The notes beneath the pieces were generated by a model. It was not told where the DNA came from and searched no databases. It saw only the letters and a list, made by a program, of their open reading frames with translations. From positions 186,001 to 250,000 of the forward strand of contig NZ_AUAO01000002.1 in NCBI RefSeq assembly GCF_000428765.1: a stretch of DNA of 64,000 bases, in the 5' to 3' direction. Of this stretch, positions 35,957-43,378 are shown in pieces (within the stretch, counting starts at the first letter, position 1; every line of letters starts with the position of its first letter). The translations under genes were made by a program, and so were the position numbers. This DNA is from Brevundimonas aveniformis DSM 17977 (GTDB taxonomy: Bacteria; Pseudomonadota; Alphaproteobacteria; Caulobacterales; Caulobacteraceae).

Positions 35957-36424
35957 TCATTCGTCCCGCAGGGACGGTTGATCGAGCTGAATCTCGGGCG
36001 AGGTGTCGATACAGGCCTGCATGGGTGCGACCGCCTCCAGCCGGAATTCGCGGTTGAACAGCGCCGTCGTCGGGAAGGTGATCTCGTCTCGCAGGGCGTC
36101 AAACTCTGAAACGGTCATGTCCTGGGCGTAGGCCAGCCGAAGCGCCCGATCCCACCATCCCTCGAACTGCAACTGGGTGGCCGAGGGGATGTCGGCGGCC
36201 ATCTCGGGTGACGCCTGGTGCAGGTAGAAGGAGGCGCGCGTATAGCCCCAGCATCGCAGGGCCGCCGCCAGCTCCGGGTCTGTGCCCGGCGGAGCCGCAG
36301 CCGCTTCGGCGGTCGCGGCGTCCGAGGTCGAGCCGGTCGCCTCGCCATTGTTTGAGGTTTGCTGGCCGCAAGCGGCGATGAGGGCGCTCAGGGTCGTGGC
36401 GACGAGCAGGTGGGACGCTTTCAT
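35957..36424 (-). CDS. Hypothetical lipoprotein
   Basis: 155 residues with a lipobox signal (LSALIAACGQQ) and an Ala/Thr-rich linker, then a small helical domain with two Cys (ALRCWGYT and MQACIDT). No family recognised. Its promoter region is divergent from the ECF-type sigma factor gene at 36582. Confidence 0.72.
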   Translation of the reverse strand: MKASHLLVATTLSALIAACGQQTSNNGEATGSTSDAATAEAAAAPPGTDPELAAALRCWGYTRASFYLHQASPEMAADIPSATQLQFEGWWDRALRLAYAQDMTVSEFDALRDEITFPTTALFNREFRLEAVAPMQACIDTSPEIQLDQPSLRDE

Positions 36425-36581
36425 CTGTGATCCTCCGGTTTTTCAAACGGGACTACGCAGCCGGCCAGCCAATCCGGACATCCGCCAGGCGACAGGCCGT
36501 CAGGAACCGACACTCTGGCCTTGGGGGCCTGATCGGGGATAAGGTATCCGGGTTCTTTCGAGGACAGTGGGGTCAACAGGT

Positions 36582-37169
36582 ATGAGCGTACAGCCTATCG
36601 AACACAGCTACAGGCCGCCGTCGGCGGTTCGGGCGGCTGCGGATCGACTGGCGCCCGAGCTTTGGGGCGAACTGCGCCGCATCGCCAGCCGCGAGCGCTT
36701 TCGGGTGCGCGCGGGCGAAACCCTGAGAACGACCGCCCTGATCAGCGAGGCCTGGCTGAAACTGCGGCGCAGCGAAGGCTGGATGGACGACGACCATTTC
36801 CTGCACGCGGCGGCCCTGGCGATGCGTCATGTGCTGGTGGACCACGCCCGTGCCCGCATGGCGGCTAAGCGCGGCAGCGGCAAGATCGACGCCCTGACCG
36901 ACGATATCGAGCCCTTCTGGGAAAGCGACGACCGGCTGGTCGAACTGGATGAGGCGCTGGCCCGGCTGAACGGCCACAGCCCCCGCCTGGCCCAGGTGGT
37001 CGAGCTGCGTTTCTTCGCGGGCTACAGCGAGGAGCAGGCGGCGCGGATCATGGGCGTGACCGACCGCACCATCCGGCGCGACTGGGTCAAGGCGCGGGCC
37101 TGGCTGTTCAAGGAACTGTGCGACACGCCGCCGGAAGAGGGCGTCATTCCAATCCGTATTGCGTCCTAA
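36582..37169 (+). CDS. ECF-like sigma factor (TIGR02999/Sig-70_X6 type)
   Basis: 195 residues from ATG 36582 (MSVQPIEHSY). Region 2 shows TALISEAWLKLRR and AMRHVLVDHARARMAAKRG, and region 4 shows ELRFFAGYSEEQAARIMGVTDRTIRRDW, matching the sigma class usually encoded beside Ser/Thr kinases. The convergent kinase gene overlaps its 3' end by 26 bases. No anti-sigma gene is adjacent, which fits a kinase-controlled sigma factor (inference from ECF43-type systems). Confidence 0.88.
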   Translation: MSVQPIEHSYRPPSAVRAAADRLAPELWGELRRIASRERFRVRAGETLRTTALISEAWLKLRRSEGWMDDDHFLHAAALAMRHVLVDHARARMAAKRGSGKIDALTDDIEPFWESDDRLVELDEALARLNGHSPRLAQVVELRFFAGYSEEQAARIMGVTDRTIRRDWVKARAWLFKELCDTPPEEGVIPIRIAS

Positions 37170-39525
37170 TCTGTTCGATGGCGCGGATCTGGGACGCGGC
37201 GGCCGGCCCGAGTGGCGTCAGGGCGGTTTGCGCCTCATCCAGCAAGGCCCGCGCTTCGACGTCACGTCCCTGGGCAGCGCGCACGCGGCCCAGACCGACG
37301 GCGGCGACACCGACGCCGGGATGTCCTGACCCCAGCGCGGCGCGCACGTCATTCAGACCGGATTCAGCCACCCGGGCCGCGTCGTCCGCGCGCCCGGCCT
37401 TGAGCAGGGCCTCGCTGAGGCCGGCGGTCGCGGAGGCGAAGTGCAGGCTTCCTGGCCCTGCCGTGGCGCGCGCCATGTCGGCGGCTTCCTGGAGGACGGG
37501 GACGGCCTCCTCGGCCCGGTCCAACTGGACCAGGGTTTTGCCGTAGTTCGACAGCAGGGCCGCCGTGGCGGCGGAGGCACCGTAATAGCGCCGGCGGATC
37601 TCCACCGCGCGCCGGAACAGGGGTTCGGCCTGCCCGGGACGTCCCGACAGCACCTCGAGCGCCGCAAGATTGTTGAGGGTGTTCAGGGCGTCCGGACTGT
37701 TCTCCAGCCCCGTCGCCCGCCACACGGCCAGAGCCGCCCGGAACGACGGCATCGCCTCCTCGGGGCGGCCTGCCGCCGTCAGCATCACGCCGAGGTCATT
37801 GTGCATGACGCCGGTTTCCCGGTCATTGGCACCGCTGATGGCGATGCGCTGGGGCAGGGCGGCCTGCAATAGGGCGACCGCCGCTTCGACGTCGCCCTGA
37901 TCGCGCAGCACGCGGGCCTCGACCAGCCGGCTTGCGACGATCTCAGAGCGCCAGCGGACGGGATCGCTGTTCCAGAAGGTCTGGGCCTGGTTCAACAGCG
38001 CGGCGGCCCGGTCCAGTTCACCCTGTCGAAGCTGGACCTGCCCCAGGTCGTAGGCCGCCGAAGCTCGCAGGGCGGGATCGACCCGGTCGGCCTCGACCAG
38101 CCGAGTCAGGATCGGCTCCGCCGCCTCATAGTCGTTGAGATAGAAATAGAGCTCGCCCAGCATTTTCAGGATCGGCCCGCCCTGTTCAGGATCAGTCTCG
38201 AACTGGGCCATGACCTGGGCCGCGGCATTGTCGAGCACCTGGGATGCGTCGGCATCGGGTCCGCCCGTTTCGGCGGCGTTGCGCAGCATGAAATAGAGGT
38301 ACTGCTGGACCGCCTCGATGCGGGCCTGTTCACGCCGGGCGGCATCGCGCTCACGCTCGGCGCGGGCGGCCTGATCCAATGCCAGACCCAGGCCGACCGC
38401 CAGGCTGGCGAAGATCGCCACACCCGCCGCGATCGGCCAGCGGCGGCGGCGCAGGAAACGCCGCATGGCGTATCCTGTCTCGCCGGAACGCGCCTGGACC
38501 GGTTGCCGTTCGAGGGCGCGCTGAAGATCGGCGGCGAAGCTCTCGACCGTCGAGTAGCGCTCGCGCGGCTCCTTGCGCAGGGCCTTGGCGAGGACGGCGT
38601 CCAGATCCCGCGCAAGTCCGCGATCGCGGATGCGGGGACGGGTCACCGAAGAGACAGGCGGCGGGATGTCTTCGGCGATGCGACGCACCGCGATCGCCAC
38701 GGCCTCCCCCTGGACAGGAACCGGCGCGCGGCCGCTGAGCAGCTCGTACAGGGTCGCCGCCAGACCATAGACGTCGGTCATGACGCTCGCCGTCTGGCCT
38801 TCGAGCAGTTCGGGGGCGACATATTCGATCGAGATCGGCGTCTCGGTTCGCCGGGCGTCCGGCGTTGTCATCAGCCGCGCCACGCCGAAGTCGATCAGCC
38901 GCGTGCGTCCATCCTCGGTGACCAGAATATTGGACGGCTTGATGTCGCGGTGGACCACCAACTTGGCGTTCGCGTAGGCGACGGCGTCCGCTGCCTGGAG
39001 GATCAAATGCACGCGTTGGTCGGCGGACAGGTTACGGGAAGCGGCCCAGGCGTCGACCGGCGCGCCATCGACGTATTCCATGACCATGAAGGGCCGGTTG
39101 TCCGGTCCCAGTCCGCCGTCCAGCAGACGAGCGACGCCGGGATGTTCCAGATTGGCCAGGATCTGGCGCTCGGCCTGAAACCGGGCCCAGTAGGCTGCCG
39201 GCAGCGCGCGCATGATCTTCAAGGCGCCATCCTGCTCGAACGCCCCATCGGCGCGCTGGACCCGGTAGACCTGACCCATGCCGCCCGCGCCGACGGGCGC
39301 GACGATGCGCCAGTCGCCGATGCGTGCGTCGGCTTCGAGCGTTGAAACGTCCGACGCCGGTGTTTCGAGAAACTCGCCCGACGCCTCTGCGGCGCTCAAC
39401 AGACCAAGCACCTCGGCTTGCAACTCGGGCGCGTCGACAAGGGTCGCGCGGACATGGTCGACGCGCGCCTCGGGCGGTAGCTCGATCGCCTCGTCAAAGA
39501 CCTGTTCAACTCGCGTCCAGTCCAC
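37144..39525 (-). CDS. Membrane Ser/Thr protein kinase with TPR repeats
   Basis: 793 residues. The kinase domain (about 70-340) has the glycine loop GAGGMGQVYR, ATP-binding K103, catalytic HRDIKPSN (192-199) and DFG at 212-214. A membrane helix (about 355-376) follows a basic stretch, and the exported part carries many TPR units to the C-terminus. This is the standard partner of TIGR02999 sigma factors. It probably senses an extracytoplasmic signal through the TPRs and phosphorylates the sigma factor (inference). Tail-to-tail overlap with that gene. Confidence 0.93.
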   Translation of the reverse strand: MDWTRVEQVFDEAIELPPEARVDHVRATLVDAPELQAEVLGLLSAAEASGEFLETPASDVSTLEADARIGDWRIVAPVGAGGMGQVYRVQRADGAFEQDGALKIMRALPAAYWARFQAERQILANLEHPGVARLLDGGLGPDNRPFMVMEYVDGAPVDAWAASRNLSADQRVHLILQAADAVAYANAKLVVHRDIKPSNILVTEDGRTRLIDFGVARLMTTPDARRTETPISIEYVAPELLEGQTASVMTDVYGLAATLYELLSGRAPVPVQGEAVAIAVRRIAEDIPPPVSSVTRPRIRDRGLARDLDAVLAKALRKEPRERYSTVESFAADLQRALERQPVQARSGETGYAMRRFLRRRRWPIAAGVAIFASLAVGLGLALDQAARAERERDAARREQARIEAVQQYLYFMLRNAAETGGPDADASQVLDNAAAQVMAQFETDPEQGGPILKMLGELYFYLNDYEAAEPILTRLVEADRVDPALRASAAYDLGQVQLRQGELDRAAALLNQAQTFWNSDPVRWRSEIVASRLVEARVLRDQGDVEAAVALLQAALPQRIAISGANDRETGVMHNDLGVMLTAAGRPEEAMPSFRAALAVWRATGLENSPDALNTLNNLAALEVLSGRPGQAEPLFRRAVEIRRRYYGASAATAALLSNYGKTLVQLDRAEEAVPVLQEAADMARATAGPGSLHFASATAGLSEALLKAGRADDAARVAESGLNDVRAALGSGHPGVGVAAVGLGRVRAAQGRDVEARALLDEAQTALTPLGPAAASQIRAIEQIRTQYGLE

Positions 39526-39576
39526 CGCATCCCCCTGTTAAACGCGGACGAACGGTGTCTTCTGGCGTGGCGGGCG

Positions 39577-40044
39577 TCAACCCGCGCGGCTGTAAACCAT
39601 GGAAATTGTTGAGCCGGGCTGGTCGTCCGCCGGAGCGACGGTGACCTGGACACTATCTCCGGCGTTGTCGCCGGACGCTGCGCTGAGACTCAGGGCTCCG
39701 CTGATGCGGGTCTCGCTGCGTTCGGTCAGGCCGGAGGCGTCGAACCGCTCACGGTAGAAGCGGGCGACGGTTTCAACATCAGCATCCGACCGCATGACGA
39801 CCATGCCGCCGGAACTGGCACCGCCCTCGCCGGAGGACGTTCCCTCCATCACATTCTCGATTGCGGCTCCTGGATAGATCGGCGCATGGGCCGGCAGGTT
39901 TGAGGGCGCACGCAGCCGCTCCCCCGACTGGATCGTGACCGCATCGCCCGTCGCTGGGTCGCGGATGGTCCGCTCCTGCCGGTCGCCGCAGCCGGCGGTC
40001 AGGACCAGGGCGGTTGTGGCCAAGGCTGTGATCGTGGTTCGCAT
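39577..40044 (-). CDS. Hypothetical lipoprotein
   Basis: 155 residues from the ATG at 40044 with a lipobox (ALVLTAGCGD). The mature region has TYR/ERF-type alternating strands and Ser/Gly stretches (SSGEGGASSGGMVV) and resembles small secreted lipoproteins whose domain repeats VARFYRERFDASGLT. No firm family. It sits between the kinase gene and the copper cluster. Confidence 0.7.
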   Translation of the reverse strand: MRTTITALATTALVLTAGCGDRQERTIRDPATGDAVTIQSGERLRAPSNLPAHAPIYPGAAIENVMEGTSSGEGGASSGGMVVMRSDADVETVARFYRERFDASGLTERSETRISGALSLSAASGDNAGDSVQVTVAPADDQPGSTISMVYSRAG

Positions 40045-40173
40045 TTTGGGTCTCCTGCCGGTGTCACTGGGAGAACGCAATCAACGCCGGATACCGGACA
40101 GACCCGCGCCCGGTCAGCATGAGGGAAGCCGGGGCGGGGACCGTATGACTTAGGGTTCCAGCAGGAGAACGAC

Positions 40174-40536
40174 ATGATAAACCGCCGCCTCGCCCTCTCC
40201 TCCGTCCTGGCCTTGTCGGTCATCGGCGTCGCCGCACCCGCCAGCGCCCATGCGCGCCTTGTCAGCTCGACGCCGGCGCGCGATGCCCAGGTGGCCAGCC
40301 CCGCTTCTCTGCGATTGACCTTCAGCGAGCGAGCTGTGCCGGCCTTCTCGACCCTTGAGATCGCCGACAGCCAGGGACGCGCCGTTCCGGTGCGGGTGAC
40401 GGTTTCGGAAGACGGCCTGACCCTGACCGGCGTTCCCGGTCGTCGCCTGGCAGCGGGCCTGCATACCGTGACCTGGCGGATCGCCACCTCGGACGGTCAC
40501 CGCATGACGGGTTCCTATACCTTCACGGTTGGATAG
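40174..40536 (+). CDS. copC: Periplasmic copper-binding protein CopC
   Basis: 120 residues. Signal cleavage after ASA would expose H26 as the first mature residue (HARLVSSTPA), the N-terminal His that coordinates Cu(II) in CopC proteins. The second site region, SDGHRMTGSYTF, is present near the C-terminus. Acts in the periplasm as a copper carrier. The next gene, copD, begins four bases after the stop. Confidence 0.92.
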   Translation: MINRRLALSSVLALSVIGVAAPASAHARLVSSTPARDAQVASPASLRLTFSERAVPAFSTLEIADSQGRAVPVRVTVSEDGLTLTGVPGRRLAAGLHTVTWRIATSDGHRMTGSYTFTVG

Positions 40537-40539
40537 CGG

Positions 40540-41448
40540 GTGATGGAGGGGGCTGTCATCATCCTGCGCTGGCTGCAGTTCGCCGGCGCGGCGGGCTTGT
40601 TCGGGCTTTCGCTGTTCCAGCTCTATTCGCCGGCCTCCGCCGCGCGGGTCGGTCGACGCGGTACGCTGGTGCTGACCGCGAGCTGCCTGATCGTGCTGGC
40701 TTCGCTGGGCGGCCTTGTCGCCCAGACGGCGGTGATGGCGGGGGGGCTGGCGGCAGCCCTGGACCCGACGGCGTTGTCGATGGTCACATTCCAGATGGGA
40801 CTGGGTCAGGCTCACCTGGCGCGAGCGGCGCTCGGACTGGCGGCCTTCAGCCTGATTCTCGCCGGCGTTCGTGGACGCTTGCTCTGGTGGGGCCTAGCCG
40901 GCCTCGGCCTCGGGGTGTGCGCGACCTTCGCCTGGAGCGGGCACGCCGCGGCGACAGAGGGCGCTTTGGGCCTTCCGCATCGCCTGAGCGACGTCGTTCA
41001 CGTTGTGGCGGCCGGTGCCTGGATCGGTGCTCTGATTGGCTTTCTCACGCTGGTCGGGCGGGGCGCTGGAACAGATCGGCAAACGCTCTACCGGGCGCTA
41101 GCCGAATTCGCGGGTATTGGGACGCTGGCGGTGGCGGCCTTGACGGTGACGGGATTGATCAATGCCTGGGTGCTGATCGGGCCGGCTGCGCTGCCGACGG
41201 CGCTGGGCACGGCCTACGGCGTGCTTCTGGCGATCAAGCTCGTCGTCTTTGCCGGGATGCTCGGGCTGGCGGCGGCTAACCGGTTCCAGCTGACGCCCGC
41301 GCTAGGTCGGGCCGAAGACGACGCGGCGATGCTGGTGGCGGTTGATCGCCTCCGCCAGAGCCTGATCCTGGAGACGACGCTGGGCCTGCTCGTTCTGGCG
41401 CTGGTGGCGGCGCTCGGAACCCTCGCGCCGCCGGTCGCCCTGATCTAG
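40540..41448 (+). CDS. copD: CopD family copper-transport membrane protein
   Basis: 302 residues with about eight membrane helices and the CopD pattern of conserved His/Trp in the central helices (WSGHAAATEG, LSDVVHVVAAGAWIG). Probably imports or moves copper delivered by CopC. Starts GTG-ATG just after copC, forming a copCD operon. Its stop shares CTAG with the convergent SnoaL-like gene. Confidence 0.88.
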   Translation: MMEGAVIILRWLQFAGAAGLFGLSLFQLYSPASAARVGRRGTLVLTASCLIVLASLGGLVAQTAVMAGGLAAALDPTALSMVTFQMGLGQAHLARAALGLAAFSLILAGVRGRLLWWGLAGLGLGVCATFAWSGHAAATEGALGLPHRLSDVVHVVAAGAWIGALIGFLTLVGRGAGTDRQTLYRALAEFAGIGTLAVAALTVTGLINAWVLIGPAALPTALGTAYGVLLAIKLVVFAGMLGLAAANRFQLTPALGRAEDDAAMLVAVDRLRQSLILETTLGLLVLALVAALGTLAPPVALI

Positions 41449-41933
41449 CCGGCGGCGCGCGACGACCAGTGGATGTGGTGGATCATCCAGGTTTCGCCAT
41501 GACGGACCAGCACCATCGTCTCGACCGTCAGGCGATCGATGGCCCGACCATTGTACTCGCCGGTGACGCGGCCTTCGCTCGAGATCCAGGCGACGTCGCC
41601 CATGACGTGACCGGCGCGGCGGGTGACGGTCGATGGCACGGCTGCCGAGAAGGCGGCGTCCGACCCCAGATGGTGGCCTGCATACTCGTCACGCGACCGC
41701 TCGGCTCCGCCGGTTTCGAAGATCAGCACGTCCGACGACAGCAGGGCCAGGGCACCGTCCGTATTCCCGGACGCGAGCGCGGCGTGGAAGGCATCGACGA
41801 CGCTAGCGGCCGAGGCGGCATCGGCGGACAATTCGGTGGGGGCGTCGGCGTGGTGGCCGTGATGGTCCTGTGCCAGGGCGGCACCGGCGGGGGCGGCGAT
41901 CAGGGCGAGGCTGAGAAGGGCGGATCGAATCAT
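41445..41933 (-). CDS. Exported SnoaL/NTF2-like (DUF4440-type) protein
   Basis: 162 residues with a signal peptide (LLSLALIAAPAGAALAQ), a His-rich start to the mature chain (HHGHHADAP) and an NTF2-like cone-fold domain (VVDAFHAALASGNTDGALALLS, ending MIHHIHWSS). The His cluster and the location inside the copper cluster suggest metal binding. It is on the opposite strand to the cop genes and divergent from the CnrY/X/H-like trio. Confidence 0.82.
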   Translation of the reverse strand: MIRSALLSLALIAAPAGAALAQDHHGHHADAPTELSADAASAASVVDAFHAALASGNTDGALALLSSDVLIFETGGAERSRDEYAGHHLGSDAAFSAAVPSTVTRRAGHVMGDVAWISSEGRVTGEYNGRAIDRLTVETMVLVRHGETWMIHHIHWSSRAAG

Positions 41934-42028
41934 TCATGTCTCCCGGCCGCGACACGCGGCGTCAGGAGATTTTACGCGGCTGGACCGAGCGCCCCTCGCG
42001 AGGGAGAGTGAGCGCGCGTGCGTATTTC

Positions 42029-42042
42029 CCTTTCGCGAAAGG
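42029..42042 (+). promoter_or_regulatory. Palindrome overlapping the ribosome site of the CnrY-like gene
   Basis: CCTTTCGCGAAAGG is a perfect 14-base palindrome. Its right arm contains AAAGG, the likely ribosome site for the ATG at 42051. It could pair in mRNA and limit translation, or serve as a DNA operator. Confidence 0.4.
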
Positions 42043-42050
42043 ACCCTGCC

Positions 42051-42332
42051 ATGACGACAGACATCGATGACCTGATCCGAGAGGGATCGACGGGGCTGTC
42101 TCCCGATGGCCTTGGGGCGCTGGAGGCCGCCGTTTGGCAAAGGGTCAACCGTCACCACGCCCGCGCGACCGCCGGTCGGCTGCAGGCGGGTGCCCTGGTC
42201 ATTGCCCTGATGGTCGGCGCGGTCGGCGGCGGCGTGATGGTGCGCGACGAGCCGCACGCGGATGCGGAATTGCACGTTCTGACGGTCGAAGCCGGACTTT
42301 CGCCGTTCGGCCTGACCGGAGATGTCGGATGA
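42051..42332 (+). CDS. CnrY-like small membrane anti-sigma factor
   Basis: 93 residues: a cytoplasmic N-terminus of about 44 residues (MTTDIDDLIREGSTGLSPDG), one membrane helix (about 49-68) and a short periplasmic tail. This is the size and topology of CnrY/NccY, anti-sigma factors that hold an ECF sigma at the membrane. It is followed by a CnrX-like sensor (ATGA overlap) and an ECF sigma gene, the order of cnrYXH. Identity rests on topology and context rather than clear sequence similarity. Confidence 0.7.
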   Translation: MTTDIDDLIREGSTGLSPDGLGALEAAVWQRVNRHHARATAGRLQAGALVIALMVGAVGGGVMVRDEPHADAELHVLTVEAGLSPFGLTGDVG

Positions 42333-42769
42333 CGCCGTCCCTGAGGGCGCTGGTGGTAACGGCCGTGGTGGCCGCCATCGCGGGCGGACTGGCTTGCTGG
42401 GGTACGGCGACATGGTTGAGGCACGAGCGCGCGGAGCCGAGCCTGCATGACGTCGTCCATCAGCGACTGGACCTGACGCCGCAACAGATGCAGCGGATCG
42501 ACGCTCTTGAGGCGGGTTTTGCCGCCGAACGGGTCGGCCTTGAAGGGGAACTTCGACAGGCCAATCGGGAACTGATCGAGGCGATCGGTGCCAATGAGGG
42601 CGATACGCCCGAGGTTCAGGCCGCCGTCGATCATTTCCATGTGGCCATGGGTGACCTGCAGAAGGCGACGCTGGGCCATGTATTCGAGATGCGCGCCGTG
42701 CTCGACCCCGAGCAGGCCGAGACTTTCGATGAGGCCATTGTCGAGACCCTCAGGGCCCGCGGCGACTAG
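42329..42769 (+). CDS. CnrX-like periplasmic heavy-metal sensor
   Basis: 146 residues with one N-terminal membrane helix (about 7-28) and a periplasmic helical hairpin domain carrying LTPQQMQRI. The metal ligands of CnrX (H42, H46, E63, H119, M123) have counterparts H40, H44, E61, H117 and M121, a uniform offset of two residues, in SLHDVVHQR and GHVFEMRA. Probably senses a metal in the periplasm and releases the sigma factor through the CnrY-like protein. Start overlaps the upstream stop by four bases. Confidence 0.85.
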   Translation: MTPSLRALVVTAVVAAIAGGLACWGTATWLRHERAEPSLHDVVHQRLDLTPQQMQRIDALEAGFAAERVGLEGELRQANRELIEAIGANEGDTPEVQAAVDHFHVAMGDLQKATLGHVFEMRAVLDPEQAETFDEAIVETLRARGD

Positions 42770-42771
42770 GG

Positions 42772-43329
42772 GTGGGCTCCGACACCCCGGAGCAGCGGGC
42801 GGCGCGGGGCGACCCGGACGCTTTCACCGCCTTGATGACGGCCACCAAGGCCGATCTGTACCGCTTTGTGCGCCGTTATGTCGGCGACGAGGACGAAGCA
42901 CTGGATCTCGTCCAGGAGGCCTATGCCGCCGCCTGGCTGGGAATCCGGCGATATGATCCGACACGTCCGTTCGAGGCCTGGTTGAGGACCATCACCCTGA
43001 ACAAGTGCCGTGACTGGAGCCGTCGACGCCGAGTGCGGCGGCTGGTGCGCGGTGTGGTTGGGCTGGATGCGCCCGAGGCCGTTCGTGTCGCCGACCCCTC
43101 ACCCGGCGTCGAGGCTCAGGCCGAGGATCGCCGCCGCATCGCGGAGCTGTCGCGGGCGTTGGACGCCCTGCCGCATGGGCTGAGGGCTCCGCTGCTGCTG
43201 GCGACCCTCGAGGGGCGCTCGCAGACTGAGATCGGTCGAATTATGGGCCTCACGTCGAAGGCGGTCGAGCTGCGTATTGCTCGCGCACGGGCGCAGCTGC
43301 GGGCTGCGCTGGACGTGCCGGTGGAATGA
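42772..43329 (+). CDS. ECF sigma factor (CnrH-like position)
   Basis: 185 residues from a GTG two bases after the sensor gene. Region 2 (DLYRFVRRYVGDEDEALDLVQEAYAAAW and RPFEAWLRTITLNKCRDW) and region 4 (LLLATLEGRSQTEIGRIMGLTSKAVELRIARAR) are complete. Likely directs transcription of the copper genes when the anti-sigma is inactivated. Lies directly upstream of copA. Confidence 0.93.
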   Translation: MGSDTPEQRAARGDPDAFTALMTATKADLYRFVRRYVGDEDEALDLVQEAYAAAWLGIRRYDPTRPFEAWLRTITLNKCRDWSRRRRVRRLVRGVVGLDAPEAVRVADPSPGVEAQAEDRRRIAELSRALDALPHGLRAPLLLATLEGRSQTEIGRIMGLTSKAVELRIARARAQLRAALDVPVE

Positions 43330-43378
43330 GGGCAGTGGCACTGAGCCGCGTAAAGCCCAGCGAACGACAGGGGTAGAC

